Assembly: GCF_030406325.1 (NCBI RefSeq)
Contig: NZ_JAUEQY010000015.1
Location: 62,001 to 126,000 of the forward strand
Length of the DNA: 64,000 bases
Direction of reading: 5' to 3'
From: Actinomadura sp. DC4
Lineage (GTDB): Bacteria; Actinomycetota; Actinomycetes; Streptosporangiales; Streptosporangiaceae
The position numbers were made by a program, and so were the translations under genes. The notes beneath the pieces are model-generated. The model did not search any database. It saw only the letters and a list, made by a program, of their open reading frames with translations, and had not been told where the DNA came from. Positions 44,703 to 54,588 of the stretch are shown one piece after another (the stretch's first letter is position 1; each line of letters opens with the position of its first letter).

Positions 44703-45829
44703 TGCGCTTCGTCGACGAGTACCGCGACGCGGACAAGGCCCGCGCCCTGGCCGCCTCGATCGCGAGCCTGTGCGAGCCGGGCCGGGAGTACAAGTTCATG
44801 GAGGTCTGCGGCGGCCACACGCACACGATCTACAAGCACGGCCTGGAGGACTACCTGCCGGAGAGCGTCACGCTCGTGCACGGGCCCGGTTGCCCGGTCT
44901 GCGTGATCCCGATGGGCCGGGTGGACGACACGATCCACATCGCCGAGCAGGACGACGTCATCATGACCTCCTTCGGCGACATGATGCGCGTGCCCGGCGG
45001 GCGCGGGTCCTTCTTCGACTCCAAGGCGGCCGGCGCGGACATCCGCATGGTGTACTCACCGCTGGACGCTCTGAAGATCGCCCGGCAGAACCCGGACAAG
45101 AAGGTCGTCTTCATGGCGATCGGCTTCGAGACGACCGCGCCGTCCACCGCGATGACCGTGCTGCGGGCCAGGGCCGAGGGGCTCACCAACTTCTCGATCT
45201 TCTGCAACCACGTGACGATCATCCCGGCCGTCAAGGCGATCCTGGACTCGCCGGACCTGCGCCTCGACGGGTTCATCGGCCCCGGCCACGTCTCGACGGT
45301 GATCGGCTGCCGGCCGTACGACTTCATCGCCCGGGACTACGGCAAGCCGCTCGTCGTCGCCGGCTTCGAGCCGCTGGACATCCTGCAGTCGATCCACATG
45401 CTGCTCCGGCAGCTCGCCGAGGGCCGCGCGGTGGTGGAGAACCAGTACGGCCGCGTCGTCCCGTGGGACGGCAACCTCAAGGCGCTCAAGGTGATCAACG
45501 AGACGATGGAGCCGCGGCCCTACTTCGAGTGGCGCGGGCTGGGCTTCATCTCACACTCTGCGCTGCGGGTCCGCGAGGCGTACGCCGAGTTCGACGCCGA
45601 GCGGCTCTTCGCGATCCCCGGCGGCCGCGTGGCCGACCCGAAGGCCTGCCAGTGCGGGGAGGTGCTCAAGGGCGTGCTCAAGCCGTGGGAGTGCAAGGTG
45701 TTCGGCACCGCGTGCACCCCGGAGACGCCGATCGGCACCTGCATGGTCTCCTCCGAGGGCGCCTGCGCGGCGTACTACAACTTCGGCCGGTTCACCCGCG
45801 AGCGCGTACGGGAGGCGACCCGTGGCTGA
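44702..45829 (+). CDS. hypD: Hydrogenase maturation protein HypD
   Basis: A 375-aa iron-sulfur scaffold for assembly of Fe(CN)2CO. The conserved blocks are visible: FMEVCGGHTHTIYKHGLEDY, HGPGCPVCVIPMGRVD, FMAIGFETTAPSTAMT, FIGPGHVSTVIG, and the C-terminal cysteine set ACQCGEVLKGVLKPWECKVF with GTACTPETPIGTCMVSSEGAC binding the [4Fe-4S] cluster. The ATG at 44702 overlaps the hypC stop; a GTG at 44699 is one codon earlier. Confidence 0.96.
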   Translation: MRFVDEYRDADKARALAASIASLCEPGREYKFMEVCGGHTHTIYKHGLEDYLPESVTLVHGPGCPVCVIPMGRVDDTIHIAEQDDVIMTSFGDMMRVPGGRGSFFDSKAAGADIRMVYSPLDALKIARQNPDKKVVFMAIGFETTAPSTAMTVLRARAEGLTNFSIFCNHVTIIPAVKAILDSPDLRLDGFIGPGHVSTVIGCRPYDFIARDYGKPLVVAGFEPLDILQSIHMLLRQLAEGRAVVENQYGRVVPWDGNLKALKVINETMEPRPYFEWRGLGFISHSALRVREAYAEFDAERLFAIPGGRVADPKACQCGEVLKGVLKPWECKVFGTACTPETPIGTCMVSSEGACAAYYNFGRFTRERVREATRG

Positions 45830-46949
45830 GGGCTCCGCGGACTGGGCCGAGGCGGCCGTACGCGAGCACGCGCACGTCGAGGCCGTCTCCCGCGAGGAGC
45901 AGGTGCTCGAACGCATCGAGCGGGCCCGCCGCGCCCGGCCCCGGCTGCGCGAGGAGAACATCACCCTCGCCCACGGCGCGGGCGGCAAGGCCACCCAGAC
46001 GCTGATCGAGGCGGTCTTCCTGGACGCCTTCCGCAACCCGCTGCTCGAACCCCTCGACGACGGCGCGCGGTTCACCGTCGACGGCGCACGGCTGGCCTTC
46101 ACCACCGACTCCTACGTCGTGTCGCCGCTGTTCTTCCCCGGCGGCGACATCGGCGATCTGGCGGTCAACGGCACCGTCAACGACCTGGCCGTCTCCGGGG
46201 CCGAGCCGCTGTACCTGTCGGCCGGCTTCATCCTCGAGGAGGGGTTCCCCGTCGCGGACCTGCGGCGCGTCGTCGCGTCGATGAAGGCGGCGGCCGAGAC
46301 CGCCGGCGTGCGCGTCGTCACCGGCGACACCAAGGTGGTCGAGCGCGGCAAGGCCGACGGCTGCTACGTCAACACCGCCGGCGTCGGAGTGGTCCGGCGC
46401 CCGCCCGGCGGCGACGTACGGCCCGGCGACGTGGTCCTGGTCTCCGGCCCGATCGGCGAGCACGGCGTCACGGTCATGCTGGCGCGCGGCGAGCTCGACA
46501 TCGAGTCCGACGTGACCTCCGACACCGCGCCGCTGAACGGCCTGGTCGCGACCCTGCTGGCGGCCTGCGGCGACGGCGTGCGGCGCATGCGCGACGCCAC
46601 GCGCGGCGGGGTGGCGACGGTCCTCAACGAGATGGCCGGGGACGCGGGCGTCGCCGTCGTCGCGGACGAGGACGCCTTCCCGGTACGCCCGGACGTGCGC
46701 GGCGCGTGCGAGCTGCTCGGCATCGACCCGCTGTACGTCGCCTGCGAGGGCCGGCTGGTCGCGGTCGTCTCCGGCGGCGTCGCCGGCCGGGCACTGTCCG
46801 CCCTGCGCGCGCACCCCCTGGGCGCCGGCGCGGCCGTCGTCGGCCGGATCAAGGACGACCCGCCGGGGCTCGTCCTGCTGAAGACCGCGTTCGGCGGCAC
46901 CCGCATCGTCGACCTGCTGGTCGGCGACCCCCTGCCCCGCATCTGCTAG
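45822..46949 (+). CDS. hypE: Hydrogenase maturation protein HypE
   Basis: A 375-aa thiocarbamate dehydratase that converts carbamoyl from HypF into a cyanide ligand on its C-terminal cysteine. The protein ends with the classical Pro-Arg-Ile-Cys tail. ATP-binding features include ITLAHGAGGKATQTLIE, FTTDSYVVSPLFFPGGDIGD, AVNGTVNDLAVSGAEP and DATRGGVATVLNEMA. An N-terminal extension of about 45 residues before the usual start is present, of unknown role. It overlaps hypD by 8 bp. This is the last gene of the rightward run and converges on hypF with about 64 bp between. Confidence 0.96.
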   Translation: MAEGSADWAEAAVREHAHVEAVSREEQVLERIERARRARPRLREENITLAHGAGGKATQTLIEAVFLDAFRNPLLEPLDDGARFTVDGARLAFTTDSYVVSPLFFPGGDIGDLAVNGTVNDLAVSGAEPLYLSAGFILEEGFPVADLRRVVASMKAAAETAGVRVVTGDTKVVERGKADGCYVNTAGVGVVRRPPGGDVRPGDVVLVSGPIGEHGVTVMLARGELDIESDVTSDTAPLNGLVATLLAACGDGVRRMRDATRGGVATVLNEMAGDAGVAVVADEDAFPVRPDVRGACELLGIDPLYVACEGRLVAVVSGGVAGRALSALRAHPLGAGAAVVGRIKDDPPGLVLLKTAFGGTRIVDLLVGDPLPRIC

Positions 46950-47013
46950 GAGAAGAGCCTGAGGACCCCGCCGTACGGGCAGGGACCCTCGGGCGTCGAC
47001 CCGCAGGGGTCCG

Positions 47014-49263
47014 TCACCGAGGGCCCGGACCTGCCGCCCGCGTGGCCGCTCCGGCCGAGGCGATCGCCGCCTGGCCCAGGCTGATGCCGCCGTCGTTCGG
47101 CGGTACGCGGTGGTGGACGAGGACGCCGAACCCCTCGGCCTCCAGGCCCGTGACGGCGCGCTCCAGCAGCAGGAGGTTCTGGAAGACGCCGCCGGACAGG
47201 GCGACCGTCGTCAGGCCGGTCGTCGCGCGCAGGCGTACGGCGCCGGCCACGACCAGCCCGGCGACCGCGTTGTGGAACCGCGCGGCGATCACGGGGACCT
47301 CCTCGCCCGCTCGCAGGTCCGCGACGACGGCGGCGACCAGGTCCGCGCCCGCGACCGTGAACGGCGACCCGTCGTCGAGGCGCACCGGGTACGCGCCGCG
47401 CTCGGCCGGGTCGGCGCGCTGTTCGAGCTCGACCGCGGCCTGCCCCTCGTAGTTGACCCGGTCGCGTACGCCGAGCACGGCGGCGACCGCGTCGAACAGG
47501 CGGCCGGCGCTGGAGGTCGGCGGCGAGCCGAGCCCGCGTCCCGCCACCGCGACGACGTCGTCCCACCGGGCCGCGTTGCGCCGGGCCACGTCCGTCTGCG
47601 CGGGCACGCCGTACGCCGCCGCCATCCGCCACGGCTCCCGGATGGCCGTCGCACCGCCGGGCAGGGGCACCGGCCGCAGGTGCCCGGCGCGCTCGAACCC
47701 GATGAGGTCGGCGACGAGGAACTCCCCGCCCCACAGCGTGCCGTCCGTGCCGTAGCCGGTGCCGTCGAACGCGACGCCGATCACCGGGTCGTACCACGCG
47801 TTTTCCGCCAGGCATGCGGCGATGTGCGCGTGGTGGTGCTGCACGCCGACGAGGGGCAGGTCCCGTTCGAGCGCGTACTTGGTGGAGAGGTACTCGGGGT
47901 GCAGGTCGTGCGCGATCACCTTCGGCGTGATGCCGAAGAGCCGGCCGAAGTGCTCGACGCCCTCGCCGAACGCGCGCAGCGTCTCGTAGTTCTCCAGGTC
48001 GCCGACGTGGTGGGACACGAACGCGCGCCCGTCCTCGGCCAGGCAGAAGGTGTTCTTCTGCTCCGCGCCGCAGGCCAGCACGGGCGGGCCGCCGGGCGGC
48101 AGCGGCAGCGGCGCGGGCACGTGGCCGCGCGAGCGGCGTACGGGCATCTCCCGCCCGCGGAAGACCCGGGTGACCGAGTCGTCGGTGCGTACGTGGATGG
48201 GCCGGTCGTGGGTCAGGAACGCGTCCGCGATCGTGCGCAGGCGCGCGAAGGCGTCCTCGTCGCGGTAGGCGATGGGCTCGTCGGAGACGTTCCCGCTCGT
48301 GAGCACCAGCGGCCCGGTGGCCAGCAGGTGGTGGAGCGGGCTGTAGGGGAGCAGCACGCCGATCGAGCGGTTGCCGGGCGCGACCGCGGCGGCGAGGGGG
48401 GCGTCCTGATGGCGTCGCAGCAGGACGATGGGCCGGGCGCGGCTCGTCAGCAACGCCTCCTCGCCGGTGTTCACCGCGCCGAGTCCGCGTGCGGTGGGCA
48501 GGTCCGGAGCCAGTACGGCGAAGGGCTTGTCCTCGCGGTGCTTGCGGGACCGCAGGGCCGCGACCGCGTCCTCGTCGGCGGCCGTCGCGGCGAGGTGGTA
48601 GCCGCCGAGCCCTTTGACGGCGAGGATCCGGCCGCTCTCGAGGAGGGCGCGCGCCGCCTCGATCGGCTCGCCGGGCAGCGTACGCCGGTCTCCGTCCAGC
48701 AGCGCGACGCGCGGGCCGCAGGCGGGGCAGCACACCGGCTGGGCGTGGAAGCGCCGGTCGGCCGGGTCGTGGTACTCGGCGGCGCACGCGGAGCACATCG
48801 CGAACCCGGCCATCGTGGTGTTCGGCCGGTCGTACGGCACGCCGGCGACGATCGTGAAGCGCGGCCCGCAGTCGGTGCAGTTGACGAACGGGTACCCGTA
48901 GCGGCGGTCGGCCGGGTCGCGCAGCTCGCGTAAGCAGTCGTCGCAGGTCGCGGAGTCGGCGGACACGAGCGCGCCGAGCCGCCCGGTGGCGTCGCTGCCG
49001 ACGATGGCGAAACCGGTCCTTCCGCCGGGCGCGAGAACCCGCGTGCTGATGCGCTCGACCACCGCGAGGGGCGGCGGCCTCCGCAGCCCGCTCAGGAACC
49101 GCTCGACCGAGCCGGCGTCACCCTCGACCTCGATGAAGACGCCGCGCGCGTCGTTGCCGACGTGCCCGGCGAGCCCGAGCCCGGTCGCCAGCCCGTGCAC
49201 GAACGGCCGGAACCCGACCCCCTGCACGGTGCCCTCGACCCTCACCTCGGTGCGGATGCGCAC
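47014..49263 (-). CDS. hypF: Carbamoyltransferase HypF
   Basis: A 749-aa protein of full length. Domains: acylphosphatase (residues 1-90: RIRTEVRVEGTVQGVGFRPF), four-cysteine zinc fingers (CDDCLREL, NCTDCGPRF, CSACAAEYH, CCPACGPR at about 105-185), YrdC-like (about 200-380: ILAVKGLGGYHLAAT, LVLTSGNVSDEP), and Kae1/TobZ-like with VGVQHHHAHIAACLAE and FDGTGYGTDGTLWGGEF. It makes the carbamoyl adenylate that HypE turns into cyanide. It runs on the opposite strand, convergent with hypE, and has its own promoter. GTG 49263 begins the acylphosphatase domain. The frame continues far upstream to 50454 only because the opposite strand is GC-rich. Confidence 0.95.
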   Translation of the reverse strand: MRIRTEVRVEGTVQGVGFRPFVHGLATGLGLAGHVGNDARGVFIEVEGDAGSVERFLSGLRRPPPLAVVERISTRVLAPGGRTGFAIVGSDATGRLGALVSADSATCDDCLRELRDPADRRYGYPFVNCTDCGPRFTIVAGVPYDRPNTTMAGFAMCSACAAEYHDPADRRFHAQPVCCPACGPRVALLDGDRRTLPGEPIEAARALLESGRILAVKGLGGYHLAATAADEDAVAALRSRKHREDKPFAVLAPDLPTARGLGAVNTGEEALLTSRARPIVLLRRHQDAPLAAAVAPGNRSIGVLLPYSPLHHLLATGPLVLTSGNVSDEPIAYRDEDAFARLRTIADAFLTHDRPIHVRTDDSVTRVFRGREMPVRRSRGHVPAPLPLPPGGPPVLACGAEQKNTFCLAEDGRAFVSHHVGDLENYETLRAFGEGVEHFGRLFGITPKVIAHDLHPEYLSTKYALERDLPLVGVQHHHAHIAACLAENAWYDPVIGVAFDGTGYGTDGTLWGGEFLVADLIGFERAGHLRPVPLPGGATAIREPWRMAAAYGVPAQTDVARRNAARWDDVVAVAGRGLGSPPTSSAGRLFDAVAAVLGVRDRVNYEGQAAVELEQRADPAERGAYPVRLDDGSPFTVAGADLVAAVVADLRAGEEVPVIAARFHNAVAGLVVAGAVRLRATTGLTTVALSGGVFQNLLLLERAVTGLEAEGFGVLVHHRVPPNDGGISLGQAAIASAGAATRAAGPGPR

Positions 49264-49392
49264 GGTGACGATTGTCCCACGCCTTCGTGCCGGACGCGGG
49301 GAGTCACCGTCGCCGTCTTGCCCGGGTGTTCGCTGCCTCATATCCGACGTTTCGGCATATGGGGGTGACGGCAGCGTTGGCATACTTGCGCG

Positions 49393-50958
49393 GTGACGAT
49401 GGAAAGAAGACGATTCCTCCGCTCCGCCGGGCTGAGCATGGCGGGTCTGGCGACGGCGGCGACCGCGTGCCGCTCGACCGGCGTGAACGGTTCGTCGCGG
49501 GTGTCGCCGTCCCCGACGGCCGCCGCGTGGTCGGCGCTCGGCGGTTCGCTGGCGGGCCGGCTGGTCCGGCCGGACAGCGGTGAGTACGCCGTGGCACGGA
49601 CGAACTTCAACCCGCGGTTCGACGGGATCCGCCCGGCCGGCATCGCGTACTGCGAGAACCCGTCCGACGTCGCGGAGTGCCTGAGCTTCGTCCGGCGTTA
49701 CGGCCTGCCCGTGACTCCGCGGTGCGGCGGCCACAGTTACACCGGAGCCTCGCTGGTGAACGGCCTGGTGATCGACGTGAGCCCGATGTCCTCCGTCCGC
49801 GCGGACGCCTCGTCGAACACCGCGACGATCGGCGCCGGAGCGCGACTGGTCGACGTGTACGACCGGCTCGGCGGCGAGGGCGTTTCGATACCGGCGGGAT
49901 CCTGCCCGACGGTCGGCATCTCCGGCCTGACCCTGGGCGGCGGCGTCGGCGTGGTGACACGAAAGCACGGGATCCTGTCCGACAACCTCCGCTCCGCAGA
50001 GGTGGTGACGGCGGACGGCCGGAAGCTCACCTGTGACGCGGAGAACAACTCCGATCTCTTCTGGGCCTGCCGAGGAGGCGGTGGCGGGACGTTCGGCGTG
50101 GTGACCTCCCTGACGTTCGACACGTTTCCCACCTCCGACATCGTCGTCTTCTTCATCGACTGGCCATGGTCGGCGGCCCGTACGGTCGTCGACTCCTGGC
50201 AGCACTGGGCACCGCCCGCGCCGGACGAACTGTGGTCCAACCTCCACGTCCTGAACGGCCAGGGAAGGTCCGCCCCCGTAGTCCAGGTCGGAGGAACCTA
50301 CGTCGGCGCCCAGGCGGACGCCGAACGCCTGATCGAGACCCTGAAGGCCCGGATCGGCGCCGAGCCCTCCTCCCAGGTGATCGAGACGACCTCCTACGAC
50401 CACGCCATGATGATCATGGCCGGCTGCACGACCCTGACCGCGGACCAGTGCCACCTGCCGGGCACGCTCCCCGGCCGTACGTCAGGGGGCCGGGAGAGCC
50501 GCGAACCCGAGTACGCCGCCTCGCACATCTTCACCACCCCGCTGCCCGGTACGGCCATCGACGCGATCCTGGCCGCGGTCTCCCGCCGCGGCGGCCTGGC
50601 GGGCGGAGGAAACGGCGGAATCGCCTTCGACGCGCTGGGCGGCGCCGCCAACCGGGTGGCCCCGGACGCGACCGCGTTCGTCCACCGGAACGGCCTTTTC
50701 AACGGCCAGTTCACGACGACGTGGGCGATGGACGCGCAGGACGCGGCGACCCGCGCCCAGCAGTCCTGGCTACGCGCACTACACGACACGATGAAGCCGT
50801 ACGCGAGCGGCCAGGCGTACCAGAACTACGCCGACGCGGGACTTTCGACGTGGAAGCAGGCGTATTACGGCGCCAACTACGCCCGCCTCGTCCAGGTGAA
50901 GAACCGCTACGACCCCGACCGCGTGTTCCGCACCCCCCAGACGGTCGGCTCCCGGTAG
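49393..50958 (+). CDS. Secreted FAD-dependent oxidoreductase (BBE-type), likely bicovalent flavin
   Basis: A 521-aa exported flavoprotein. The twin-arginine signal reads MERRRFLRSAGLSMAGLATA and ends at a Cys (TAATAC), so it may be a lipoprotein. The FAD domain has PRCGGHSYTGASLVNGLVID with the histidine used for covalent FAD, and GSCPTVGISGLTLGGGVG with the cysteine used for the second bond in aclacinomycin-oxidase relatives. The C-terminus has the BBE pattern (YYGANYARLVQVKNRYDPD). It should oxidise a sugar or secondary metabolite with O2. GTG 49393 follows a catact hexamer, suggesting a leaderless mRNA; ATG 49399 is an alternative. Confidence 0.88.
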   Translation: MTMERRRFLRSAGLSMAGLATAATACRSTGVNGSSRVSPSPTAAAWSALGGSLAGRLVRPDSGEYAVARTNFNPRFDGIRPAGIAYCENPSDVAECLSFVRRYGLPVTPRCGGHSYTGASLVNGLVIDVSPMSSVRADASSNTATIGAGARLVDVYDRLGGEGVSIPAGSCPTVGISGLTLGGGVGVVTRKHGILSDNLRSAEVVTADGRKLTCDAENNSDLFWACRGGGGGTFGVVTSLTFDTFPTSDIVVFFIDWPWSAARTVVDSWQHWAPPAPDELWSNLHVLNGQGRSAPVVQVGGTYVGAQADAERLIETLKARIGAEPSSQVIETTSYDHAMMIMAGCTTLTADQCHLPGTLPGRTSGGRESREPEYAASHIFTTPLPGTAIDAILAAVSRRGGLAGGGNGGIAFDALGGAANRVAPDATAFVHRNGLFNGQFTTTWAMDAQDAATRAQQSWLRALHDTMKPYASGQAYQNYADAGLSTWKQAYYGANYARLVQVKNRYDPDRVFRTPQTVGSR

Positions 50959-50978
50959 GGCGTTCCCGCTGGGGAGGG

Positions 50979-51720
50979 TCACCTCTCGACGGTGAGGCCG
51001 GGGAGAGAGCCGGGATCGGCGAGCGTCTCTCGTACGCCGAGAGCGCTTCCGTGGGCGTGGAACCTCTCGAACGCGGGCGGGCCGAGGGCGCCGATCGCCT
51101 GGGTCCGGACCGCGTCGAGTTCGGCGGCGTCGTCCGGGTCGGGGACCTGGCCGAGCCCCCGGAAGGCGCTGTCGGTAACGCCCAGGAGGCAGGCCGCCCG
51201 GGCGTGGTCGCCGTCGGTTGCGGCCATCGCCGCGGCGGCGCCGAGCGCGTACGGCACGAAGCCGTCGTAACCGTTCTGCAGCACACGTCTTCGGCTGTCG
51301 TCGAAGAGTTCCCGTGCCCGTTCGACGTTGCCCAGGTGGAGTTCGGTGAACGCGAGGTTGTGGTGCTCGGAGTTGACGGTCTCCGGCCGGCCCAAGAGCT
51401 CGTTGAGCGCGATGCTCTCGACGTACAGCTCCCGGGCGCCGGCCAGGTCGCCGGTCATCCGCGCGACGGCGGCCAGGACGTGCCGGGGGCGTTCCTCGAG
51501 ACGCCGGTCGCCCGAGCGCACCGCGACCCCGAGCGCGTCGGAGGCGAGGCGGTGGGCCTCGGGCATCCGGCCGGCGCGCACCGCGAGGCGGGACAACATG
51601 TACAGCGCCTCCACCTCACCGGACGCGTCATCGGCGGCCCGGGCGCGGGTCAGCTCGTCCCGGCTCAGGCGCGCGACGGTGTCGGTCTCGCCCCGCCGGA
51701 ACGCGGCCCGTGCGCGCTAG
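50979..51720 (-). pseudogene. Truncated TPR-like regulator remnant
   Basis: An open minus-strand frame bounded upstream by a stop codon at 51718-51720, with first in-frame ATG at 51614. The translation is a series of helical pairs (MEALYMLSRLAVRAGRMPEA, LAAVARMTGDLAGARELYVE, LAFTELHLGNVERARELFDD), as in the C-terminal TPR region of large AAA-type regulators. The N-terminal part of such a protein is absent, so I treat it as a truncated remnant, although a separately expressed 211-aa protein is possible. Confidence 0.55.
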
Positions 51721-51830
51721 CTGTAGGTCAAAGTCGCCCACCTTTGCATAAAACGGACAGGGGACAGGAGATTATCGAGGGGCGGGCCGATCGCGGCAAG
51801 TTTTGGCGGCCCTTGAGCGCCGGCCGCCGG

Positions 51831-54019
51831 TCACTTCGCGCTCTGGTCGTGGACATCGTCGGACAGCTGCGGCCGCAGGTCGTTCAGCCGGCGGCGCGAG
51901 GTGAGATCGAGCTTTTTGAAGATGCTGCGCAGATGCGCGTCGATGGTGCGGTGGCTGCGGAACAGTTGTCCGGCCACCTCCTTGGAGGTGGCACCGTCGG
52001 CGACGAGGAGAGCGATGCGGCGTTCCTGTGCGGTGAGCAGGCCGTTCAGGTTGTCCGCGCGTTTGTGGGGGCGCTCGCCGCAGGCGGCCAGCTCGTCCGC
52101 GGCCCGGGCCGCGAACCCCGCCGCACCGATGTGGCTGAGCATCGCGTGGGCGCTGCGGAGCTGGTCGATCGCGACGCTGCGGCGCCCCTCGCGCCGCAGC
52201 CACTCCCCGTACAGCAGGTGCGTGCCCGGCGGCTCGGCTCCGCGCCAGCCGGTCGATGGCCCGCTGAAACAGCTCCTCGGCCTCGCTTCCCGTGCTGAGC
52301 AGGGCGCGGCTGCGGTACTGGAGCCCCAGAGCGAGGTCGGTGCCGGCGCCGTCGGTCCGTTCGACCAGCTGACGCAGCACCGGCTCGGCGATCTGCGAGT
52401 GGCCGCTGCGGACGGCCGCCTCGATCAGCTCGGGCGGCGTGATGAGCCGGTATCCCAGGTCGTCCTGGTGACAGGCCGTACGGGCGGCACGCAGTGCGAG
52501 TTCGTAGCGGCCGGTGGCATTGAGCATCACGGCGGTGGCGTGGTCGATCATCGTCAGCACGAGGCCGAGACTTCGTTGCCGTGCGTACGCGGCGCCGGTC
52601 TCACCGAACTCCGTGACGGACTCCTCCTCACCCTGCCAGGCGGCCGGCATGATGCCGGCCCAGGACGACACGGCGGAGCTCTCGTCCTGGTTGACCGCGT
52701 ACGCCTCGTCGAGCAGGGTCGCCGCCTCGGCGAGCTCGCCGAAGTGAACCCGGATCACCGCGAGACCGCAGAGGACGAGCGGAAGCGCGATGAGCGCCCC
52801 GGCCCGGCGGACGAGCCGTGCCTCTCGTTCGACCAGCGCGGACCACGACTCCTCGTCACCAAGGTCGAGCGCGGCCGAATGGGCCAGCCACGTCCAGGAC
52901 GACGCCTCTGTGGGGACGTTCGCCTCCTCCAGCAGCGAGCCGATCGCGGCCTGCGCCATCGGCAGGGCGACGATCTGGCCCTCGATGACCTGCGTCGTCA
53001 ACGCCTCGAGAAGTAGGTCGAGCGGGCGGGCGACGCGGTTCGGGGAGGCCTTGTCCAGCACGGCACGCGCGGCCCGCGCCGTCTCCGTCATGATCTGCTG
53101 GTCGCCGAGCCGGCCGCTGCGTACCGCTGTGCCGAAGGTCTCGAGGTAGGTCTCGTAGGCCCGTGGCTCGTCGTGCGCCTCCAGCCCGCGTGCGACGCCG
53201 AACAGCAGGGACGGCGCGTCCGTCTGCGCCGGAAGGGCGACGATCTGCGCGGCGAGCGCGCGGCGGCGCGCGTCCAGCGGACCCGCCTCGGCGACGGCCA
53301 GCAGCCGGTGCGCCGACTCCAGATCGCCCGCGCGGTACTTGTACTCGGCGGCTGAGAGGGCACGGGCGGCCCGGAGCGTCGGGTCGGGGGTCAGCGCGGT
53401 CGCCCGTTCGAGGAACCCGGCGGCGGCGGCCATACCGCCGCGGGCGTACGCCTGGTCCGCCGATCGTTCGAGCAGCTCCGCGACGCTCTCGTCCGGGGCG
53501 ATGATCGACTGTCCGCGGTGCCATGCCCATCGATCGAGGTCGGCGTCCGGGTCCATCGCGTCGGCCAGCGCGCGATGGGCGGCGCGTACCTCCGCCGGCG
53601 TCGCGGCCTTGTAGACGGCGGAACGGACGAGGGGATGGCGGAAGACCACGCTCACGCCCAGCTCCAGCAGCCCGGCCGCCTCCGCGGGCTCCGCGGCGTC
53701 GGCGCCGATTCGGCAGCGTGGTCAGGGACCGGCAGTACGCCGCCTCGACCCGCTCGGGGACCGGGAGCCTGCGGGGCAGCCCGTACTCACCGGCCATCGC
53801 CGCCCATCCCGCGTGCCGCGGCAGCTCCAGCAGCGCCAGAGGGTTGCCGTGTGCCTCCGCGACGATCTGCCGGCGGATCCGCTCGTCCAGCGGAACGCGG
53901 ACCTGCGTGGCCAGCAGCGACAGCGCGTCACCATCGCTGATGCCGGTGAGCGTCACCGGTCGCGGAACCGTCTCCAAGGGAGACGTGACGGAGTCCGGCT
54001 GCCACCGCGGATCCGGCAC
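51831..54019 (-). pseudogene. Broken LuxR-family (LAL-type) ATP-binding regulator
   Basis: Three minus-strand frames make one protein when joined. The first covers VTLTGISDGDALSLLATQVR, RIRRQIVAEAHGNPLALLEL and ends near TTLPNR (about 53715). The second begins with SVVFRHPLVRSAVYKAATPA and runs through TPR-like helices to about 52235. The third ends with the LuxR helix-turn-helix (AQERRIALLVADGATSKEVA, RTIDAHLRSIFKKLDL). Two frameshifts and absence of the Walker A and B part show a pseudogene that has lost its N-terminus. It belongs to the large ATP-binding LuxR (LAL) regulators. Confidence 0.75.
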
Positions 54020-54146
54020 AACCAGCTACTCCTCCACCGGGCACCAGTGCCTCGACGTCTCCGGCCTCGATGGGTCCGGTCCCTCAGGCGCCGGGCTCAC
54101 GATCTTCCCCTGCAGCCTCCAGGACGACCATATGTGGACCTTCTGA
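54020..54146 (+). pseudogene. Ricin-B lectin (CBM13) C-terminal fragment
   Basis: The plus-strand translation TTSYSSTGHQCLDVSGLDGS then AGLTIFPCSLQDDHMWTF is the end of a ricin-type carbohydrate-binding repeat, with QCLDV, the C-x-W ending and a stop codon at 54144-54146. No upstream part exists: it abuts the truncated LuxR regulator on the other strand, so both were probably cut by the same deletion. Confidence 0.6.
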
Positions 54147-54490
54147 CCCGGCCGACTCCGGGCAAAGACGCCTTCCCCGGGCCCGCGACGGGAGCGGGAG
54201 AACGGGGAGATCGCCGACGGCCGCGTCGCCGTTGTCGCCCCGGCGCTCGCGCTTGATCGAAACGCCGGAAGCGACCTCGGGCACCGTAGGCGGAATGTCA
54301 TCGCTGACGATCCGGGCGGTCGATTGAGCTCCTTTCTTCGGCGGGCCGGTCGAAGGTGGTGGTGGGCTGGAGCAAATATGAGCCGGAGAGGTCTGTCAAG
54401 CGCGCAATGCGCATCGTGAAAACGCGACGGAGCCGACCGCGGCCCAGCTGGTGTTATCCGCGCGGATTCGCCTCACCGGCTACGCGCTTT

Positions 54491-54506
54491 CATGAAAATT
54501 TTCATG
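54491..54506. promoter_or_regulatory. 16-bp perfect palindrome upstream of xylanase
   Basis: catgaaaa followed by ttttcatg, a perfect inverted repeat without spacer, about 100 bp upstream of the ttgaca element. It may be an operator for the xylan locus; the regulator is not known. Confidence 0.5.
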
Positions 54507-54588
54507 CTCAGCAGGGGGCGGTCGAAAGATTTCGGTGAGGTAACCGCCCGCTAAAGGAGTGGGCAATGGAGGCGGGCTGTGATCAGCA

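Noticed and set aside
49264-50454. Long N-terminal extension of hypF
   Set aside because: The open frame overlaps the flavin oxidase on the other strand; the acylphosphatase domain begins right at GTG 49263.
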